Positions 62,514 through 64,000 of a stretch of DNA of 64,000 nt are shown piece after piece; the stretch's first letter is position 1; each line of letters begins with the position of its first letter. Source of the stretch: Verrucomicrobiota bacterium (GTDB lineage: Bacteria; Verrucomicrobiota; Verrucomicrobiia; JADLBR01); contig JAKQKQ010000261.1 in assembly GCA_029560585.1 (NCBI GenBank), positions 1 to 64,000 of the forward strand, written 5' to 3'. The notes beneath the pieces were generated by a model. The model searched no databases and was not told the DNA's origin. It worked only from the letters and a program-made list of their open reading frames with translations. A program made the translations under genes and the position numbers.

Positions 62514-63503
62514 ATGGGGTTCGGGATGTTGGATTGTCCCGGTCGGTGGCCGTTGTTTGTCGCTGGCGCGCTGGGCATGGCGACCGCGGCGGGGTGCGGT
62601 TTTGCGAGGGCGGAGCAGTCGGTCGTCACGATAGAAGCGACACAACCGATCGCGGAGGAGTACCAGCTCAAGCAGGCGGGCTTCATATTCCACCGGACCG
62701 GTGACACGGCCCGGGATCTGTTCGTTATTATTGAACTGCCCGGTTCCGGCGATCCGCCCGAGCCTGGGATCGCGTCACCGGGTGTGGACTACATGGCTGG
62801 CGGGGTCATCGTTGATCACGAGGAGGCCATTCCGGCGGCGGACGCGATTTCACCCATCGTGGGTTACCTGCAGATCCCCGCGGGGTCCGCCAGCGCCATG
62901 TTGGTCATACTGCCTTTTTTTGACGAGGAGGCGGAGGGCACCGAAAGGGCCGTCATCAGGATTGTCCCCGACCCGAGCTACGCGGTGGGCGAACATTCAA
63001 CGGCGGAATTGGTGATCATGGATCGCGACTATGATTCTTGGGCGAGCCGACGATTCGGTGGCGCCGCACCTCCCGGAATGATGGCGGCTCCTGGAAACGT
63101 GGCCACGGCATTGGGCGATGGCGGCATGACCGGTGATCCAGACAGTGATGGCATCCCAAATCTTTTGGAGTACGCGCTTGTGGGCGATCCCATGGTCAGC
63201 GCGGTATCGTTGCGCCCATCCGTGGGACTGCTGGCCACGAATGGGGTGGCGATTCCGGCGATGACAACCCGAAGGCTCAAGGGGATATCCGATGTTGCGT
63301 ACGGCTTGGAAGGCTTAGAGGAGGGGGGGCGCTGGGTTCCGTTGCCATCCATCGATGCCGTGGAGCAGGACCATGGCGATGGCACCGTGACCGTCAGGAC
63401 ATGGCAGGATATCGGGGCGAGTCCGTCGCCACATCCGATAGTGCGGATCACCGTGACCCGCCTGGATGCGCGAACGACTTCTATGGGCGGAACGTCCAGG
63501 TAG
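62514..63503 (+). CDS. Secreted Calx-beta-like protein with calcium-loop tail
   Basis: 329 residues from ATG 62514; signal WPLFVAGALGMATAAGCGFA. A Calx-beta-like domain (40-180: GFIFHRTGDT, GVDYMAGG, IPAGSASAMLVILPFFDEEAEGTE in parts, MDRDYDSW) is followed by DPDSDGIPNLLEYALVGDP and a beta tail ending in VRITVTRLDA, the same terminal layout as the protease at 57717 and the frameshifted gene at 7956. No catalytic motif. Confidence 0.75.
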   Translation: MGFGMLDCPGRWPLFVAGALGMATAAGCGFARAEQSVVTIEATQPIAEEYQLKQAGFIFHRTGDTARDLFVIIELPGSGDPPEPGIASPGVDYMAGGVIVDHEEAIPAADAISPIVGYLQIPAGSASAMLVILPFFDEEAEGTERAVIRIVPDPSYAVGEHSTAELVIMDRDYDSWASRRFGGAAPPGMMAAPGNVATALGDGGMTGDPDSDGIPNLLEYALVGDPMVSAVSLRPSVGLLATNGVAIPAMTTRRLKGISDVAYGLEGLEEGGRWVPLPSIDAVEQDHGDGTVTVRTWQDIGASPSPHPIVRITVTRLDARTTSMGGTSR

Positions 63504-63655
63504 TGCGCCGTTCGTGCGGCACTGAAGTCACATCTGAGGGGCTCGCCGCGGGATGCGTCGCGTCGATGCGCATGGGGCGTTGGGGCCCGACGGAATTGCG
63601 GCTTCCCTCGGGGCGGCGATGCGGCAAACTCTGAACTTTGGACCGAGGAGGCATT

Positions 63656-64000
63656 ATGAGCATGGTGCGATATTTTGTGGGACTGGGCTTCACCCTGTTG
63701 GTGGCGGTGGCGCCCGCGCAGGAGAAAAAGCAGGATTTCGATGCGCCGTACAAGAAACTGACGCCAGACTCCGAGGAGCACAAAGGGGTGCCCAAGGGGG
63801 AGGTCACGGAGTACGAGTGGAAAGACAGCAAGATCTATCCCGGGACGGTGCGCAAGTATTGGGTGTACGTGCCGAAACAATACCGGATCACGTCACGGGC
63901 GTGCCTTTACGTGTCTCAGGACGGGATCCTATACAACGCGCCGACGGTGTTCGACAACCTCATCCACAAGCGGGAGATGCCGGTGACGATCGGCATTTTC
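63656..64000 (+). CDS. Secreted esterase, 3' truncated by window edge
   Basis: 115 codons run to the window end. GAGGAGG precedes the ATG; signal peptide YFVGLGFTLLVAVAPAQ. DSKIYPGTVRKYWVYVPKQY, CLYVSQDGILYNAPTVFDNL and KREMPVTIGIF match the enterobactin-esterase/IroE-like alpha/beta hydrolases (esterase D group) common in PVC genomes. The catalytic Ser lies beyond the window. Confidence 0.85.
   Translation, partial: MSMVRYFVGLGFTLLVAVAPAQEKKQDFDAPYKKLTPDSEEHKGVPKGEVTEYEWKDSKIYPGTVRKYWVYVPKQYRITSRACLYVSQDGILYNAPTVFDNLIHKREMPVTIGIF

Overview
This is a high-GC bacterial chromosomal window with densely packed genes on both strands. The gene content points to the Verrucomicrobiota/Lentisphaerota/Kiritimatiellota side of the PVC superphylum. 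Evidence for this: a PEP-CTERM sorting tail (31380-32303), a large-family type pseudopilin with an FTLIELLVV methylation site, many secreted or Tat-exported glycoside hydrolases, four Cys-type sulfatases, Tat-exported Gfo/Idh oxidoreductases and TIM-barrel isomerases, and large secreted proteins ending in a calcium-loop plus beta-sandwich tail. No rRNA, tRNA, CRISPR, prophage, transposase or replication origin was found. The assignment to phylum is inference from gene content.

Layout. 0-8 kb: [NiFe]-hydrogenase maturation genes hypF (5' truncated by the window edge), hypC, hypD and hypE, all on the plus strand but interrupted by a secreted GH42-like glycosidase (between hypF and hypC) and a secreted beta-propeller (between hypC and hypD). 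8-15 kb: a frameshifted secreted protein, then a plus-strand shikimate-type cluster aroQ-aroA-aroK-aroE whose products keep catalytic residues but lose several substrate-binding residues, then a DUF362 protein coupled to a fused NapH/NapG-like membrane polyferredoxin. 14.7-18 kb: sixA, argB, a 595-base hairpin-rich non-coding block, and a secreted aldose 1-epimerase. 18-28 kb: a sulfatase, an AraC regulator facing a six-gene amino-sugar cluster (ROK-like kinase, PIG-L deacetylase, DegT aminotransferase, Gfo/Idh dehydrogenase, NagB deaminase) and a tandem alpha/beta hydrolase. 28-33.6 kb: GH27 alpha-galactosidase, Tat-Gfo/Idh protein, PEP-CTERM protein and a cysteine desulfurase.

33.7-38.7 kb: a tightly overlapping four-gene glycoconjugate operon (GT4, GNAT, DUF2334 deacetylase, PHP-GT4 fusion). 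38.8-42.2 kb: a Gly-rich membrane-tailed protein overlapping a pseudopilin gene, a small TPR protein, and a DASS-type anion transporter. 42.3-55.7 kb: a carbohydrate/sulfated-glycan degradation region with three sulfatases, GH127, a sialidase-like BNR protein, an esterase, a Tat-exported GH-like protein, a TIM-barrel isomerase and an unassigned Tat-exported protein. 55.8-64 kb: cysK with a double-GNAT gene, a furin/kexin-like secreted subtilase of 1168 residues, two alpha/beta hydrolase or esterase genes (the last cut by the window end) and a secreted Calx-beta-like protein.

Functionally the window combines anaerobic hydrogenase maturation with extracellular degradation of sulfated, galactose- and arabinose-containing polysaccharides and amino-sugar metabolism. 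The two most unusual gene sets are the divergent aro cluster and the 33.7-38.7 kb glycoconjugate operon. Intergenic spaces carry at least three families of dispersed palindromic repeats.
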